Part shown: positions 51,101-61,342 of the stretch, piece after piece | Numbering within the stretch: the first letter of the stretch is position 1 | Layout: each line of letters opens with the position of its first letter | NCBI GenBank assembly: GCA_946807835.1 | Contig: OX327704.1 | Coordinates: forward strand, 6,758,001 to 6,822,000 | Direction of reading: 5' to 3' | Length of the DNA: 64,000 nt | Source: Ailanthus altissimus | Taxonomy: Eukaryota; Streptophyta; Magnoliopsida; Sapindales; Simaroubaceae | Translations under genes and position numbers: made by a program | Notes under the pieces: generated by a model | What the model was told of the DNA's origin: nothing | Seen by the model: the letters and a program-made list of their open reading frames with translations, nothing else | The model's database searches: none

Positions 51101-52279
51101 TACTTGATATGTACATATATAACCTTAAGTAAGTGTGCAGGTCATCTACAAAAACCAGTCAATTCTACTTGAGCATTCTTTAGATACAGCAATTTAAAAC
51201 TAAGATGGATCCTTCCATTTCAGTGTTTTTAGCAGTCAGCCCATTTCAAGGGGAGAACTTGAGTGTCTATGAGTAACACCATTTCCCTAGAGAATCTCCT
51301 AGTTAGTAACAAAACTTACTATCATCACCAATGTTGGCATCATGGAGTACGTACTTAGTGCATACCTCTATCCACTCGGCTGCAAAATCACAAAATGGAG
51401 GACGATAAATCTTCACCTGTCCTTCTGTAGTGCAAACAGCTAACAAGCACCTGCATAAAATTACATCAGAAATGCAATTAATACCACGTGCAAGGTTTTA
51501 GTGAACATAACAGAAGTGATAATATAAGATGCAATGTATGAGCAGGCGAAACAAAGGGAAATACCAAAAAAGAGTTCAAAGTTTGAAAATTCATACCCTG
51601 CATTCTGTGCCATTCCAATGGGAGACCATGAAATTGACCGGACACAAGGACGATGATCTCGATTTAAACAGGTGGACAACAGGCAACCACTAAGTAAATC
51701 TGCAAACATTCCTGATCAGAGTTACATGGATATACAAGTATAAAGTGGAAGAAAATACTGGTTAAGCATTAGTAAAAGCATTTGAGAGATATATTAGCTC
51801 TCACTTACCTAGTTAGTTGCAAATTTGCAATTATGATTGCTTACCTTCTCTTTTTACCACACCTATTGAATACGGTTTACAATCTGGAATCCTGATCAGT
51901 CCTCTAGGACCAAAAGGCAATGCTGGATTCTGAATTACAAAATAAAAAATAAAAAATATATTTATTAAAGTTTTTTTTTTTAAATTTATATTCATATTTA
52001 GACCAAATAGGGAAAAAAAAATCAAATTTTAAACTGAATATTCTACGCCACGTAGCAACCAACAGGGAGATAACCAAACGCGTTTTAATTATGAAATTTA
52101 ACGATCAAAATAATGAAAATAAAACTGCACAATTTGTACAATTAAGTATAGAGCTTACTTACCAGAATGGTGACAAGATGACCAGACGCAACAGCTACTA
52201 AATTCTCATCGGACCAGGCGATGGCGTTTGGATAGGACGGCGCAGCCGCCAAGGCAGCTGCCTGAAACCGCGTAGCCAT
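39115..52279 (-). CDS. TFIIIC90-like WD40 protein with C-terminal TFIIIC zinc ribbon (16 exons)
   Basis: Exons, read leftwards: 52279-52163, 51929-51845, 51699-51597, 51450-51366, 50791-50705, 50579-50503, 49593-49530, 49368-48914, 44397-44316, 44202-44026, 43954-43901, 42300-42208, 42124-42059, 41390-41344, 40584-39877, 39493-39115. All use GT/AG, phases agree, and they give 892 codons without a stop. The start MATRFQAAAL at 52279 is the first ATG of the frame. Residues about 15-530 form a WD40 propeller (AIAWSDENLVAVASGHL, RSISWSPIGMAQ, VSLVTGSSDGRVRIW, LLAVGKGSGSFELW, VTGLAWAFGGCCLYSCSQD), interrupted by a basic patch PRREHKRRR (176-184). A helical middle follows. Residues 779-874 are Cys-rich (C779, C781, C782, C814, C821, C829, C831, C832, C871, C874), as in the TFIIIC zinc ribbon. 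The protein ends LLSASPV. By homology it is a nuclear DNA-binding-complex subunit for RNA polymerase III promoters; a role in histone acetylation is reported for the animal protein only. Every exon is intact, so the gene looks functional despite the retrotransposon in intron 8. Confidence 0.93.
42301..43900. other. Intron 11 of the TFIIIC-like gene (about 1.6 kb)
   Basis: It is enlarged relative to neighbouring introns. It contains a pyrimidine-rich stretch (42740-43040) and a TATAAAGATGG word near 42672, which look like the edge of an old insertion, but I could not find paired ends. The plus-strand open frame at 42903-43259 is low-complexity Phe/Leu/Ser-rich and is not believed. Confidence 0.5.
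44552..44779 (+). repeat. 5' LTR of Copia-3
   Basis: It aligns with 48409-48639, including TTGTTGTAGTTTAGTTAG, GTAAAGTCTATAT and TTGATAATATAACACAAAA. It carries a small internal duplication (ATCATGATGTTATCATGATG) that the 3' copy lacks. The last bases and the primer site are missing. Confidence 0.85.
44784..48401 (+). pseudogene. Copia-3 gag-pol remnant
   Basis: Gag (WERKIGYLTGETPTPAK...SDLGNQSQVYELQLKLGDIQQ) leads to a zinc-knuckle-like WCDNCNKPC and protease WIIDSSASDHMT (45733; usual DSGAS changed). A partial integrase follows (SKFEAQ...ILRSDNGTEYF); its C-terminal part is deleted near 46620. RT comes next (LKKPLYGLKQSPRTWF), where the catalytic YVDD reads YVNN (AAC AAT at 47451-47456). 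RNase H and the C terminus are well preserved (SSAEVEYRAV, IYCDNKFAIAIAHN, EHLEVDKHFIREKL, stop at 48401). Frameshifts occur near 45190, 46020, 46640-46940 and 47900. The two Asp-to-Asn changes alone would abolish polymerase activity. Confidence 0.87.
48409..48639 (+). repeat. 3' LTR of Copia-3
   Basis: It begins TGTTGGAAATCC after the purine tract 48401-48408. The end is uncertain by a few bases (TTTCCAATTCA versus ...CAGT). Confidence 0.8.
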
Positions 52280-53927
52280 TGATTGTTCGTTCCTTTCTCT
52301 TTAGTAATTAAAATCACTGAAACAGAGAGCAAACAAGCGATTGCAGGCTTTAGTTTTTCAATTGTTTTTCTCTTTTCTTTTCCGTCTATTATTTGATTTA
52401 GAGCGAGTCAGTTACCATTTAACGGAATGTTTGATCTGAAAGGATTGGAGAATTTGGAGGGAAATCAAGACTAATGCTAAAGGCTAGTGTTTGTGAATAC
52501 AAAACCCTAGTTCGAGTCGCAGTAGAGTCTTAATAAGAAAGAGGAATAAACAGTTTGCTTATAAAACATGGATGGCAATTTCTCGGGTCGGGTTAGGATT
52601 ATTCATGCTCGCGCCTGGTAAAAGAACCCGGGTATGGATCCGAGTATTACTTGGCTGAATACATATAATTTAGACTTCTTTTAAACACGCGTCTAGAGGT
52701 AGAAGATGTGTCTATCATCTTCATGTGTCAGTGTCACTCTCTAGCTCTCAGCTAAGCCGGCAAAGTTGGAGTCCAGCTGGACCGAACGGATTCGAGTCCT
52801 GATAGGGACATTAAAAAAAGGTTTCGTATGGGATTCAAATCAGGACTATGTCCCGAACAGTCTTGAATTGATCTTAAATTGAGATTCGAGATCAATTTGA
52901 GGCAAACTTTTTTTTTAATCGATATAATTGATGGACTCATGTTTCAGTCTGCGGATATTAAACTGAGTTGAAAATTTTGAATTAGTTTTGACTTTTTTTT
53001 TTTTATGATTTAGACATTTTCTTTTTTTTTTTGTTTTAAATTTTTTTTTAAAATTTCAATATAATAAATTAAAATACTCTGATTGAATTGTTCGGTTATA
53101 TTTTCTCTATGTTAGAACAATTTATTCTGAAACGAAAAACACTCATATCCCCCAAATAACCACACATATTTCTCTTTAGAGATTTAATTAAGTGGATAGA
53201 AAATTCATAGAAAATAAACCTTAAGTATTTGGTAAGTTTATCAAATTCATGATATATTATGTAATATTTAGAGAAACTAAAATATTTTTGCGATATATTG
53301 GTTTAAGATGAATATATTTAATAAAAACAAGTGAAAAAAATGTAAAATTGCATTAAATTGGTGTAAGATGAATGAAAAACGAACATGGTGCAAAATTGGG
53401 GAGGCGACTAATGCAGCACAATTTTGATAATTTACCGTTTGTTATAAGTATTATGATGCGTGTTTCAACTATTGTATGTTTCGAAAGAAGATATGAGAGT
53501 TTTAGTGACAATGTTGAGACCAATTACACTTGAAAATAATGACAATGTGGAGTTTTAATTGGGAACATTTGACACCTCTATATATAACAGTAGATGTTCA
53601 AGCTCAATTATGTAAAAATAATGAAGAGGCGCCGGTCGAAAACATACAAGCCTATCTTAATCAATTCATGTCTACAAGTGTTAGTAACTAAATGAGTATC
53701 ATAGCTCCAACAATACTAACAGTTGTATTTCCAATAAACCATCTAAATGATTATCATTATTCCTCTTTAATATTTAACGAAAACCCAACTTACACGCATT
53801 ATGATAGGTAGACATATGGGGATGATGATGGTTATCAAAATGATGATTATGGAATTGATTGATGGATTCATGAATGACATACCAGAAATTGGACCATGTT
53901 TATGTTCCTAATACTTCTCTTTGTGAG
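52280..53927. other. Upstream region of the TFIIIC-like gene and AT-rich spacer
   Basis: Minus-strand promoter and 5' untranslated sequence should lie just right of 52279. A TATA-like word TTTATAAG (minus strand, about 52565-52558) sits about 280 bp before the ATG. The block 52580-52960 is GC-richer with repeats of GGGTCGGGTT and ATCCGAGT type. From 53100 to 53927 I see only AT-rich DNA with no convincing frame. Confidence 0.4.
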
Positions 53928-55310
53928 TGATAATAGCATAATAACAATAGTATTTTAACACTCTAACTTGGGTATTTTTACTTTAATCCATTAATATTTG
54001 CCTACTTATTTGTGTTTTTAATCTTAAATAGGTGCGTGAAGAAAAATGTGACGTATAGGAACAAACGGGAAGCGAATCAGACGACAAAAAAGCAAAATGC
54101 GCTTAAAAGACAAAAGAAGGGAAACAAATGGCTCGGTGCCGCAGCGCTCAGAATAGTGAGTAAGCGCCGCGGGGTTTAGCACCCAGCGCCGCGGGGTTTA
54201 GCACCCAGCGCCGCGGCGTTGAGCCCCCAACGCTGCGGCACCCGTACAATATTTTAAATACTCTTCTCAAGCCGCCTATTTGGGCGTGGATTCGAAGCTC
54301 CTCGCTCCTCGGGTTTCTCTTAGCAACAAAAATACTATTTTAAGGTAAAAATAGATAGATTAGCAAGGAGAAAAATGCAAGCAACGAATACACATTCAAA
54401 CCAAGAAATCAAGGTGAATTTTATTGAAGATTGAAGAATCAACTCTTTGGCAATCAAGACAAAAGGAAGAAGAACAACTCAGGGCATCACTCGTTTTATT
54501 TTCTTCCTTAGTTTTAAGAGATGATTTTGATCATGATTTTTTTGTACTTTTGCTTTGATAATCGTGTTTTGAACATGAGCTAAATACTTTTGATCTAGGG
54601 TTAGCCGTTATTGAACCTAATATGTAATTGATTCTTTTAAACTCTTAGTTATGAACTTTTATCCCTTAATTGATTTAATCTATCTATGCTTAATGCTTTC
54701 ATTATACTTGATCACTATTTTGATTGTTTAGGAACCATGATAACTTTGACGAAAGGAATCATGTGTTTAGCCTAAGGTAGATTGATACATGATCATAGGG
54801 TAACATCTATGAGTTCCATCTAGGATAGACATATACCTAGGTGGCATGTATGGTTTGATTAGACTTAATCTTAATAAGTTGCATCTTATTCGGATTACCA
54901 TAGACATATAGGTAATTGTTAGGGTGTGATATTATCAATCAATTGTCGACAGAAGCTTATGATGAAATTAGTGTCTAACCAATCAATTGATAAAAAAGGA
55001 ATAACTAAGGGGCTAAAGGGTTTAGTGAACTACTAGGGATACGTCGATACCTTAGATTACCTATCAATTTAGTGAATTTTATCTCTAAGTACTGGCGATA
55101 TTTTAATTAGGTTCAATTCGATAGCAATAATTTAGTTAGTTAAACTTCATCCTTGAAGTTAGTCTGGATAAAGGTAAAATAGAGTAATTTTAGTATTCGA
55201 TTGAAGAAAATAGAAACAATAGTCTTTGTGGGATCGATAATCTGGACTTAGTCCTATATTACTTGATACAAAAAACGTGCACTTGCGCTAAGTCATTAAA
55301 TTAGACATCA
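53928..55310 (+). repeat. 5' LTR of family A
   Basis: It is bounded by TG...CA. An inverted copy lies at 60117-61341. It contains a GC-rich minisatellite (54163-54228) and blocks shared with family B LTRs, for example GTTCCATCTAGGATAGACAT and ACCTAGGTGGCATGTATGG near 54815-54855. Confidence 0.88.
54163..54228 (+). repeat. 22-bp GC-rich minisatellite in family A LTR
   Basis: Three tandem units (54163-54184, 54185-54206, 54207-54228). The first two are identical (AGCGCCGCGGGGTTTAGCAC then CC) and the third has a few changes. Embedded in an AT-rich LTR. Confidence 0.92.
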
Positions 55311-55316
55311 AATTTT

Positions 55317-55334
55317 TAGCGCCATTGCCGGGGA
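55317..55334 (+). other. tRNA-Asp primer-binding site, family A
   Basis: TAGCGCCATTGCCGGGGA differs at two positions from the tRNA-Asp complement TGGCGCCGTTGCCGGGGA. It lies six bases inside the 5' LTR. Both differences are G-to-A. Confidence 0.85.
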
Positions 55335-55474
55335 CTATTTTATCTAATCTTAGATCGATATTAATACCATACTATTTTACTTTTACTTCAATTTTTTTTT
55401 TTAAATTTCATTATTATTATTGGTCTTTTTCCATTCTAATTAATAATTGTATTTTTTTTTTGTTTTGACAGTTC

Positions 55475-56950
55475 ATGCGAAGAACCAAGAGTAAAGATTC
55501 AACATCTTTTGATCATGAGATTGAAAGAACATTCAGGAGGCTTCGTAGAGAACAACATCAAAACAAAAACATGGCAGAGAATCACAACAATATCAACAAT
55601 CCTTTGTTTGAGCCTATGAATCCACAGAGATCGTTAAGGGATTATACTGTTCTTACAACAGAAGGCATTCAGTCTAGTATTCGGCGCCCCACTTTTAATG
55701 CAAACAACTTTGAAATCAAGCCAAGTACTATTCAGATGCTTAAGGAGTCGATGCAATTCAGTGGAGCTCTCAGTGATGATCCCAACATGCATATTGTGAA
55801 TTTCTTGGAGATTTGCGATACATTCAAGTTCAATGGGGTTTCAGATGATACCATCAGGTTGCAACTATTCCCTTTCTCATTAAGGGATAAAGCCAAGAGC
55901 TGGTTGATGTCATTACCATCAGGATCTATATCAACGTGGGATGACCTAGCACAGAAGTTCTTAGCGAAGTTTTTCCCACCAGTGAAGACTGCTAAGATGA
56001 GGAATGAGATCACTTCATTTGTGTAGATCGAAGGTGAATCATTATACGAAGCATGGGAATGATTCAAGGACATATTGAGGAAGTGTCCCCATCATGGAGT
56101 TCCGAAATAGTTATTAGTTCAGAGGTTCTACGATGGGCTAGTGGGTCATTTAAGGACAATTATCAATGTTGCTACTAGAGGAGCTCTGATGAATAAGTCT
56201 ACAGATGAAGCATATGAGTTATTAGAAGAGATGGCATCTAATAGCTATCAATGGCTTGCTGAAAGAGTTACACCAAAGAAGGTTGCTAGAGTTCATGAGA
56301 TTGATGCATTTAATGCATTGGCTGCGCAGATCAACATATTAACCAAGAGGTTTGATTCTATGAATGCTATCAAGACTCAGAATTCGACTTGTGACTTCTG
56401 TGGTGACAATTATTTGAATGGACAATGTATGGAGTCAGCAAACTATGTGGGGAGCCATAATAGACAGCAGAATAATCCACATTCAAATTATTATAATCTG
56501 GGGTAGAGAAATCATCCAAATTTTTCTTGGGGTGGCAACTAAGGCCAGCAACTTAAACCTAACCCACCTGGATTTCAGTATCCTTGGAAGCATCATTGGA
56601 AGATATGTTTATGCAGTATATGAAGTCAAATGATGCTATTCTACAAAACCATTCTGCATCTTTGAAAACTCTAGAAACTCAAATGGGGCAACTTACTGCA
56701 GCACTAAATAATCGACCTCAATGGACTTTACCAAGCAACACTGAAGCTAATCCTAGAGGGGATAAAGAGCAATGCAAAGCTGTTTCTTTGAGAAGTGGCA
56801 AGGAGTTGCAGTCAAGCAGTGCAGAAGTGAAGAAAAATGCAGAATGTAATGAAGAAAATAATGCAAAAGTGCCAAAAAGTGCAGAATTTACTGCAGAACA
56901 TGATGAATAGCAGCAGAAAAATGCAAAAAGCAGTAAAGAGATGTAGAAAA
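55475..56950 (+). pseudogene. Family A gag
   Basis: The reading starts MRRTKSKDSTSFDHEIERTFRR and contains IRRPTFNANNFEIKPSTIQML, the gag core (VSDDTIRLQLFPFSLRDKAKSWLMSLPSGS, CPHHGVPK), MNKSTDEAYELLEEMASNSYQW and a degenerate knuckle CDFCGDNYLNGQC. Stops occur at 56024, 56060, 56108 and 56504, with a frame change near 56584. After this the Gln/Ser-rich RNA-binding part continues (MFMQYMKSNDAILQNHSASLKTLETQMGQL). Nearly every domain word recurs in the family B gag at 17748-16268. Confidence 0.85.
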
Positions 56951-57051
56951 ATGATAATGCAGTAGCACAAACCAGTAAAGGTCAGCAGAAACTTGCAGTT
57001 CAGCCTCTCCATCTACCTCTGCCATTTTCTCAAACGCTACAGAAATAGAAG

Positions 57052-57798
57052 TTGGACAAGCAGTTTTTGAAATTTTTAGATGTCTTCAAGAAACTCCACA
57101 TTAACATACCTTTTGCAGATGCTTTGGACCAAATGCCTAGTTATGTGAAGTTCATAAAGGACATCTTATCAAAGAAAAAGAAATTAGCTGAATATGAAAT
57201 CGTGGCACTTACCGAAGAATGTAGCGCAATATTACAACAGAAATTGCCACCAAAATTGAAGGATCCGGGCAGTTTCACCTTACCATGCACTATCGGGGAG
57301 AAATTCTTTAGCAGAGCATTATGTGATTTAGGTGCCAGCATCAACTTAATGCCATTATCTATCTACAAGAAGTTAGGTTTAGGGGAAGCTAAACCTACTA
57401 ATGGCACCTTGCAATTGGCAGACCGTTCATTCACTTATCCAATGGGCATTATTGAAGATGTTTTGGTAAAGGTTGACAAGTTCATCTTTCCAGTAGATTT
57501 CATAGTGTTGGATATGGAGGAGGATCGTGAGGTACCTATCATACTAGGAAGACCATTCTTAACAATAGGGAGAACCCTTATTGATGTGCAAAAAGAAGAA
57601 TTAACTATGAGGGTGCAAAATGAAGAAGTAACATTCAATGTGTTCAAAGCCATACGAGGGCTAAGTGAGGAAGAGGAATATATGAGCATTGACGTCATTG
57701 ACAGGGAAGTGCAGGATATGTTCAACAAAAATAATATTGAAGATTCTCTAGAAGATGCAATGGTAAATGGAGTTGAGGTAGAAAGAAGTAAAGCATGA
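57052..57798 (+). pseudogene. Family A retropepsin region
   Basis: An open segment of about 248 codons, the best preserved part of the element. LKFLDVFKKLHINIPFADALDQMPSYVKFIKD leads to the active-site loop ALCDLGASINLMPLSIYKKLGLG (DLGA at 57325-57336), LQLADRSFTYPMGIIEDVLVKVDKFIFPVDFIVLDMEED and VPIILGRPFLTIGRTLIDVQ. This is a retropepsin fold with the catalytic Asp and the ILGRPFL strand intact. It lies downstream of gag and before RT, as in Athila. It is separated from gag by stops at about 56908, 56944 and 57046 and followed by a stop at 57796. Confidence 0.87.
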
Positions 57799-57999
57799 GA
57801 GTATCTATAAAGCCTTAAGCTTTTCTCCGAGATTTGATATAATTAGGAGGAGAGCTGAACCGTAGATAGACCAGAAGGCTTGCAAACTCACATTAAGCCG
57901 TCTATTGAAGAACCTCCTAAACTAGAGTTAAAACCACTTGATGAATCTTAAGGTATGCATTTCTTGATGAATCTTCTACTTTACCAGTTATAGTTCTGC

Positions 58000-60100
58000 A
58001 CAACTTGATGACCCGCAGGTAGATAAATTATTAAGGATCTTAAGAGATCATAAGAGGGCTATAGGATGGACGATTGCTGACATCAAGGGAATCAATCCCT
58101 CTTTTTGCATGCATAAAATCCTGTTAGAGGAATGGTACAAGGCTACAATTGAGCAGCAGAGGCGCTTAAATCCAATAATGAAAGATGTAGTAAAGAAAGA
58201 GATTATTAAGTGGCTAGATGCAGGGATTATCTACCCCATTTTTGACAGCTCATAGGTAAGTCAAGTGCAATGTGTACCAAAGAAAGGAAGGATTGCCGCA
58301 GTGGCAAATGAGAATAATGATTTAATCCTAACTAGGACTGTCACAGGTTGAAGGATATGTATGGACTATCGGAAGCTGAATAAAGCCACCCGCAAATATC
58401 ATTTCCCTTTACCTTTCATCGATCAAATGCTTGATAAGTTAGCAAGACATAAATATTATTGCTTTTTGGATGGATATTCTGGCTATAATCAAATTATAAT
58501 TGCTCATGAAGATCAAGAAAAGACCACGTTCACTTGCCCATATGGTATATTTGCTTTTCGGAGGATACCATTCAGACTATGCAATGCTTCAACCACATTT
58601 CAGCGATGTATGATGGCCATATTTTCAGACATTATTGAGCACTTCATGGAGGTATTTATGGATGATTTTTCTATTTTTGGCAATTCATTTGATCAATGCC
58701 TTAATAATCTAACATTTGTGCTCAAACGGTGTGAAGATACCAATTTAGTGCTCAATTGGAAAAAGTGTCACTTTATGGTTAAAGAAGTTATAGTATTAGG
58801 TCATAAAATTTCTGCTCATGGTATTGAAGTTGATAGAGCAAAGATAGAAACCATCGAGAAGTTGCCACCACCAACTAATGTGAAAGGAGTGCTGAGCTTT
58901 CTTGGCCATGCCGAATTTTATTGAAGATTTATAAAAGATTTCTCCAAGATCTCTAAACCCTTATACAACTTACTAGAGAAAAAAGAGAGAAAAGAGGAAA
59001 AAACTTAGAGAGAGAATTCACAACACAAAATCAAATATCAAAGCTAAAAATTGAAGAACTAAGATCAAGATTCAAGTTTCATTTCAATTATGCATGTCTT
59101 GAAGCTTTTGAATTGTTAAAGAAGAAGCTTACCACTGCGCTGATCATTATAGCTCTAGATTGGGACTTACCCTTTGAAGTGATGTGTGATGCAAGTGATT
59201 TAGCTGTGGAGGCTGTACTAGGACAATGCTGAGAAAAAGTGTTTCACACGATATACTATGCAAGCAAGACTCTTAATAACGCACAATCCAATTACACCAC
59301 TACAGAAAAAGAGCTTCTAGCGGTAATCTTCTCTTTCGACAAGTTCCGAGCTTACCTGATTGGAGTCAATGTTACAGTCTTCACAGATCATTCAGCAATC
59401 AAGTACCTGATTAACAAGAAAGATGTTAAGCTAAGACGTATTCGATGGATTCTTCTATTGCAAGAATTCGATCTAGAGATCAAAGATAAAAAATGAGTTG
59501 AAAACCAAGTGGCAGATCATTTCTCTCATTTGGAAGCATCAAATCAACACCGAGAGAAGATCCAAATCAATGAAACCTTTCCAGATGAGCAACTCCTTGC
59601 AACACAACATCACGAGATCCTCTGGTATGCTGATATTGTCAATTATTTAGTTTCTGGTCTAACACCTCCTGATTTGATTTTTCAGCAAAAGAAGAAGTTC
59701 CTCCACGATGCAAGATTCTATTTTTGGGATGAACCATTCCTCTATAAATCATGTGCAGACCAAATCCTTCGAAGATGTGTCCCTGCAGAAGAAACTCAGG
59801 ACATCTTACACCATTGTCACTCATCCGGTTATGGAGGACATTTTGCGGGCGACAAAACAGCAGTTAAGGTACTTCAATCTAGTTTTTATTAGCCCATATT
59901 ATTTACAGATGCATATTCTTTTGTTGCAGGGTATGATCGATGTCAACGGATGGGGAACATCTCCAAAAGACATGAAATGCCACATCAGACCATTCTAGAA
60001 GTTGAAATCTATGACGTTTGGGGAATAGACTTTATAGGACCGTTTCCACCATCCCACAATAACAAATACATACTTATAACTGTGGATTATGTTTCAAAAT
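58000..60100 (+). pseudogene. Family A RT, RNase H and partial integrase
   Basis: RT begins about 58000 (LLRILRDHKRAIGWTIADIKGINPSFCMHKILLEE). It contains the motif block MDYRKLNKATRKYHFPLPFI, DGYSGYNQI, FRLCNASTTFQRCMMAIF and FMDD (58655-58666). RNase H follows ([48 protein letters not shown]). Integrase has a zinc-binding start (HHCHSSGYGGHFAGDKTAVKVLQSSFY) and the core start (DVWGIDFIGPFPPS) and stops near 60098. Stops lie at 58252, 58348, 58921, 59230 and 59494, among others. A roughly 103-bp foreign patch interrupts the RT-RNase H connection at 58974-59076. Confidence 0.87.
58974..59076 (+). repeat. Family B LTR fragment inserted in family A pol
   Basis: The segment matches the reverse complement of family B LTR sequence 18579-18681 almost base for base (AGAGAGAATTCACAA, AAATCAAATATCAAAGC, GATCAAGATTCAAG). 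It sits exactly between ...LYNLLEK and FHFNYACLEAF of the tether region, replacing only a few codons. There are no terminal repeats or target duplication. Confidence 0.88.
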
Positions 60101-61341
60101 GACAGCGCCAAAAACTTGATGTCTAATTTAATGACCTAGCGCAAGTGCACGCTTTTTGTATCAAGTAATATAAGACTAAGTCTAGATTATCGATCCCACG
60201 GAGACTATTGTCTCTATTTTCTTCAATCGAATACTAAAATTACTTTACTTTACCTTTATTCAGACTAACTTCAAGGATGAAGTTTAACTAACTAAATTAT
60301 TGCTATCGAATTGAACCTAATTAAAATATCGCCAGTACTTAGAGATAAAATTCACTAAATTGATAGGTAATCTAGGGTATCGATGTATCCCCTAGTAGTT
60401 CACTAAACCTTTTAACCCTTTAGTTATTCCTTTTTTATCAATTGACTGGCTAGATACTGATTTCATCATAAGCTTCTGTCGACAGTCGAATGATAATATC
60501 ACACCCTAATAATTACCTATATGTCTATGGTAATCCGAATAAGATGCAACTCATTAAGATTAAGTCTAATCAAACCATACATGCCACCTAGGTATATGTC
60601 TATCCTACATGAAACTCATAGATGTTACCCTATGATCATTTATCAATCTACCCTAGGCTAAACACATGATTCCTTTCGTCAAAGTTATTATGGTTCCTAA
60701 ACAATTAAAATAGTGATCAAGTATAATGAAAGCATTAAGCATAGATAGATTAAATTAATTAAAGGATAAAAGTTCATAACTAAGAGTTTAAAAGAATCAA
60801 TTACATGCTAGGTTCAATAACGTCTAACCCTAGATCAAAAGTATTTAGCTTATGTTCAAAACAAGATTATCAAAGCAAAGTATAAAATTATCATAATCAA
60901 AATTATCTCTTAAAACTAAGGAAGAAAATAAAACAAGTGATACCTTGAGTTGTTCTTCTTCCTCTTGTCTTGATTGCCAAAGAGTTGATTCTTCAATCTT
61001 CAATAAAATTCACCTTGATTTCTTGGTTTGAATGTGTATTCGTTGCTTGCGTTTTTCTCCTTACTAAATCTCTCTATTTTTGGCTCAAAATAGTATTTTT
61101 GTTGCTAAGAGAAACCCTAGGCGCGAGGAACTTCAAATCCCCTACGAATAGGTGACTTGAAAAGAGTATTTAAGCATCTGCACAGGCGCCGCGGTGCTGG
61201 GGGCTCAGCACTGCGACGCTGGGCACGAGCACAGGTTTTCGTAAATCTTCAACGAGCACCGCGACGCTGTGTGCTGAGCGTCGCGATGCTCACTCGCTGT
61301 TCTAGGTGCTGCAGCGCCCAGCCACTTGTTTTCCTTCTTTG
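60101..61341 (-). repeat. Inverted, truncated family A LTR with start of primer site
   Basis: The minus-strand reading reproduces family A LTR from about base 182 to its CA end (60117) and continues into TTTTTGGCGCTG, the beginning of the primer site. It then stops at the junction with A integrase. It is therefore a 5' LTR of an oppositely oriented copy. It pairs with 54110-55310 to make a 1.2-kb inverted repeat around a 4.8-kb spacer. Confidence 0.88.
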
Positions 61342-61342
61342 A

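Larger units (their letters stand above)
53928..60100 (+). mobile_element. Athila-like Ty3/Gypsy element, family A, truncated in integrase
   Basis: A 1383-bp 5' LTR (53928-55310, TGATAATAGC...TTAGACATCA) is followed by a tRNA-Asp primer site, gag, retropepsin, RT, RNase H and the N-terminal half of integrase, in Ty3/Gypsy order (integrase last). Coding similarity stops at DYVSK near 60098. It runs directly into an inverted LTR of the same family, so the integrase end, any env-like region and the proper 3' LTR are missing. The primer and RT motifs (ATRKYHFPLPFIDQMLDKLA, VFMDDFSIFG) fit the Athila lineage. Many stops make it inactive. Confidence 0.88.

Noticed and set aside
60117..61341. This LTR as the normal 3' LTR of the family A element
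   Set aside because: It is in the opposite orientation and is joined to primer-site sequence rather than a purine tract.
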